From an uncultured Clostridium sp. (lineage in GTDB: Bacteria > Bacillota > Clostridia > Lachnospirales > Lachnospiraceae): a DNA stretch of 7,799 nucleotides. The notes beneath the pieces were generated by a model, which made no database searches, was not told the DNA's origin, and saw only the letters and a list, made by a program, of their open reading frames with translations. The translations under genes and the position numbers were made by a program. Shown in pieces: positions 6,419 to 7,799 of this stretch. The stretch's first letter is position 1. Each line of letters begins with the position of its first letter. The DNA lies in the NCBI GenBank assembly GCA_947253885.1, contig CAMYAO010000036.1, forward strand, positions 1 through 7,799, written 5' to 3'.

Positions 6419-7552
6419 ATGAGAGTTTATGCAGACAATGCCGCAACAACAGCCATTTCAAAAAAAGCATTAGATGCTATGTTGACCGGTTATCAAAAGG
6501 GATTCGGGAATCCATCCAGTTTACATAAAAGAGGGCAGGAAGCTTCCAAAATTTTATTGAAAGCAAGAGAGCAGATAGCAGAATGTATAAAGGCATCCCC
6601 TAAGGAAATCTATTTTACGGGAAGCGGAAGTGAATCGGATAATCAGGCTATCTTTACAGCTGCCCGTATTGGCGCTCAGCAGGGGAAAAAACATATTATC
6701 ACTTCCGAAATCGAACATCATGCAGTGCTGAACGTCATGCACAAGTTGGAGAATGAGGGATTTGAAATCACATATCTTCCGGTAGAAAAAAACGGAAGGA
6801 TTCATCCGTCTCTTATACAAGAAAATATAACGGATGAAACATGTCTGGTATCGGTGATGATGGTAAATAATGAGACAGGGGTAATACAACCTGTCAAAGA
6901 AATCGGGAAAATCTGCAAACAGAGTAAGATACTGTTTCATACAGATGCAGTTCAGGCAGTTGGACATGTTTCAATAGACATGAGTCTGCTTCCTATTGAT
7001 TTCTTGAGTTTTTCCGCCCATAAATTTCATGGACCTAAGGGGGTGGGAGTTCTATATTGCAGGATCCCAACAGAGCCGGAGACCATTATTTTCGGTGGAG
7101 GACAAGAACGCGGAAAGAGAGCAGGGACAGAAAACACACCGGCTATTTCAGCTATGGGTGTAGCATTTCAAGAGGCATTGGACCAGATTGAAGAAAAGAA
7201 TGAATACATGAGAAGCTTAAAAATGACACTTATAAACGAATTGTCTTCTATACCAGGATTTTTTATAAATGGAGCTGTTGATCAGTCGACTGCTAATATT
7301 CTGAATATCGGCTTTGAACATATTGATAACGAAATGCTTTTATTATTGTTAGACGGGAAAGGGATAGAAGTGAGTGCAGGTTCTGCATGTACTTCCGGTT
7401 CCCTAGATCCAAGTCATGTATTGCTGGCAATGGGATTAAGTGAGAGCAGAGCAAAAAACAGTATTCGTATTAGCCTGTCTTATGAAAATACAATGGAAGA
7501 GATAGTATATATGACGGATTCCATAAAAGAAATTGTACAAAATCTCCGATAA
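6419..7552 (+). CDS. Cysteine desulfurase, class I NifS/IscS type
   Basis: This 377-residue PLP enzyme converts cysteine to alanine and holds the released sulfur as a persulfide for iron-sulfur clusters, thiolated tRNA or thiamine. The N-terminus YADNAATT (4-11) is typical of the family. Visible active-site residues are EHHAVL with His101, NNETG (150-154), HTDAVQ with Asp176 and Gln179, SAHKFHGPKG (199-208) with the PLP-binding Lys202, RAGTEN (234-239), and SAGSACTSG (319-327) with the persulfide-forming Cys324. The short active-site loop and the length mark class I (IscS/NifS) and not the SufS class. The gene follows purL by 60 bases and is followed at once by a terminator and convergent tRNA genes. 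No iscU, iscR or thiI partner lies next to it on the downstream side, so its sulfur acceptor cannot be told from context and I do not choose between nifS and iscS. Expression probably depends on readthrough from purL or on a promoter I could not find. Confidence 0.95.
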   Translation: MRVYADNAATTAISKKALDAMLTGYQKGFGNPSSLHKRGQEASKILLKAREQIAECIKASPKEIYFTGSGSESDNQAIFTAARIGAQQGKKHIITSEIEHHAVLNVMHKLENEGFEITYLPVEKNGRIHPSLIQENITDETCLVSVMMVNNETGVIQPVKEIGKICKQSKILFHTDAVQAVGHVSIDMSLLPIDFLSFSAHKFHGPKGVGVLYCRIPTEPETIIFGGGQERGKRAGTENTPAISAMGVAFQEALDQIEEKNEYMRSLKMTLINELSSIPGFFINGAVDQSTANILNIGFEHIDNEMLLLLLDGKGIEVSAGSACTSGSLDPSHVLLAMGLSESRAKNSIRISLSYENTMEEIVYMTDSIKEIVQNLR

Positions 7553-7581
7553 GAAAAGATTTTTTGAAGGAGAGATATTTC

Positions 7582-7630
7582 ACAAAAACAACTTTCCGCT
7601 ACATTTCATATACCGGAAGGTTGTTTTTGT
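7582..7630 (+). terminator. Long hairpin terminator, potentially bidirectional
   Basis: The arms 7582-7598 and 7614-7630 pair over 17 bp with a single G-U and leave a 15-base loop. The 5' arm starts with an A-rich run and the 3' arm ends in GTTGTTTTTGT, so both strands present a U-rich 3' arm. The hairpin starts 30 bases after the desulfurase stop and is well placed to end that transcript. It also serves as a second barrier to minus-strand transcription coming from the tRNA genes. Confidence 0.85.
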
Positions 7631-7642
7631 AATTTAGACATG

Positions 7643-7673
7643 AAAAAATCCCTTTTATAATGAAAGGGATTTT
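7643..7673 (-). terminator. Terminator of the minus-strand tRNA operon
   Basis: The arms 7645-7655 and 7663-7673 form a perfect 11-bp stem (AAAATCCCTTT with AAAGGGATTTT) around a 7-base loop. Read on the minus strand, the second arm ends in a run of six T (complement of 7643-7648), a standard intrinsic terminator tail. It begins only 4 bases beyond the mature 3' end of tRNA-Met. On the plus strand the tail is poorer (TTTTAAAG), so the orientation is clear. Confidence 0.85.
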
Positions 7674-7677
7674 AAAG

Positions 7678-7751
7678 TAGCGAGAGGGGGATTTGAACCC
7701 TCGACACCACGGGTATGAACCGTGTGCTCTAGCCAACTGAGCTATCTCGCC
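7678..7751 (-). tRNA. tRNA-Met (CAT), elongator type
   Basis: The minus strand folds into a complete 74-base cloverleaf. The acceptor arm is GGCGAGA with TCTCGCT, the D stem is GCTC/GAGC, the anticodon stem is CACGG/CCGTG with loop TTCATAC, and the T loop is TTCAAAT. The anticodon CAT is at 7715-7717. Position 73 is A and the CCA end is not encoded (CTT follows). The first pair is G1-U72 and the anticodon stem lacks the three G-C pairs of initiators, so this is the elongator. The TTCATAC loop also resembles the Bacillus elongator Met tRNA and differs from the CTCATAA loop of the lysidine-modified tRNA-Ile. The T stem GAGGG/CCCCC contains one A50-C64 mismatch. Confidence 0.95.
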
Positions 7752-7763
7752 ATAGTATATAAG

Positions 7764-7799
7764 TGGGACCAACAGGGCTCGAACCTGTGACCCCCTGCT
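7764..7799 (-). tRNA. 3' part of a second tRNA, possibly tRNA-Val, cut by the window edge
   Basis: The minus strand shows the 3' acceptor strand TGGTCCC plus A73, a fully paired T arm (ACAGG/CCTGT with loop TTCGAGC), a 5-base variable loop GGGTC and the 3' anticodon strand GCAGG, with no encoded CCA. The anticodon lies beyond the window. The GCAGG plus GGGTC combination resembles Gram-positive tRNA-Val, but the identity is a guess. It lies 12 bases from tRNA-Met and is probably co-transcribed upstream of it. Confidence 0.85.

Noticed and set aside
6403..6530. Possible small TTG-start reading frame using the AGGAGG in the purL-desulfurase hairpin
   Set aside because: The spacing is long (11 bases), the start is a weak TTG, and the frame runs out of phase into the desulfurase gene with no recognisable product.
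7566..7574. Shine-Dalgarno-like GAAGGAGAG after the desulfurase stop codon
   Set aside because: No ATG, GTG or TTG follows at usable spacing and the sequence runs straight into the terminator hairpin.
1..7799. CRISPR array, toxin-antitoxin pair, defence island or other undescribed multi-gene system, prompted by the Cas4-like domain
   Set aside because: No regular repeats with spacers, no cas genes and no small paired genes are present. The surrounding genes are housekeeping genes, and the Cas4 resemblance belongs to a helicase fusion.

Overview
The window looks like ordinary chromosome of an anaerobic Gram-positive bacterium of the Clostridia, most likely Lachnospiraceae-like. The base composition is moderately A+T-rich, the ribosome binding site of purL is a full AGGAGG, the tRNA genes lack an encoded CCA, and the single-chain PurL has an N-terminus of the kind I know from that family. 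The genus-level assignment is recollection of family sequences, not a computed match.

Layout from left to right. Positions 1-101 hold the decayed tail of an IS200-type transposase, cut off by a stop before the region that carries the catalytic tyrosine. A near-consensus sigma-A-type promoter lies inside this remnant and points at the next gene, 115-2460. That gene encodes a 781-residue protein joining an apparently intact Cas4/RecB-like PD-(D/E)XK nuclease domain to a DinG/XPD-type superfamily 2 helicase with four likely iron-sulfur cysteines. A 94-base gap with a modest candidate promoter leads to purL (2555-6358), the large one-chain FGAM synthase of purine biosynthesis with its own glutaminase domain. 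A strong hairpin fills most of the 60-base gap before a class I (NifS/IscS-type) cysteine desulfurase gene at 6419-7552.

The right end is convergent. The plus-strand desulfurase gene ends at a long, potentially bidirectional hairpin (7582-7630). Two minus-strand tRNA genes approach from the other side: a complete elongator tRNA-Met(CAT) at 7678-7751 and the 3' part of a second tRNA from 7764 to the window edge. They end at their own hairpin with a run of six T (7643-7673).

The three proteins serve DNA maintenance, purine synthesis and sulfur mobilisation, and nothing in the sequence shows that they work together. I see no CRISPR array, toxin-antitoxin pair, prophage gene or defence island, and I do not claim a new system. 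The points most worth a second look are the nuclease-helicase fusion, the promoter embedded in the transposase remnant, and the hairpin with a buried Shine-Dalgarno motif between purL and the desulfurase gene.
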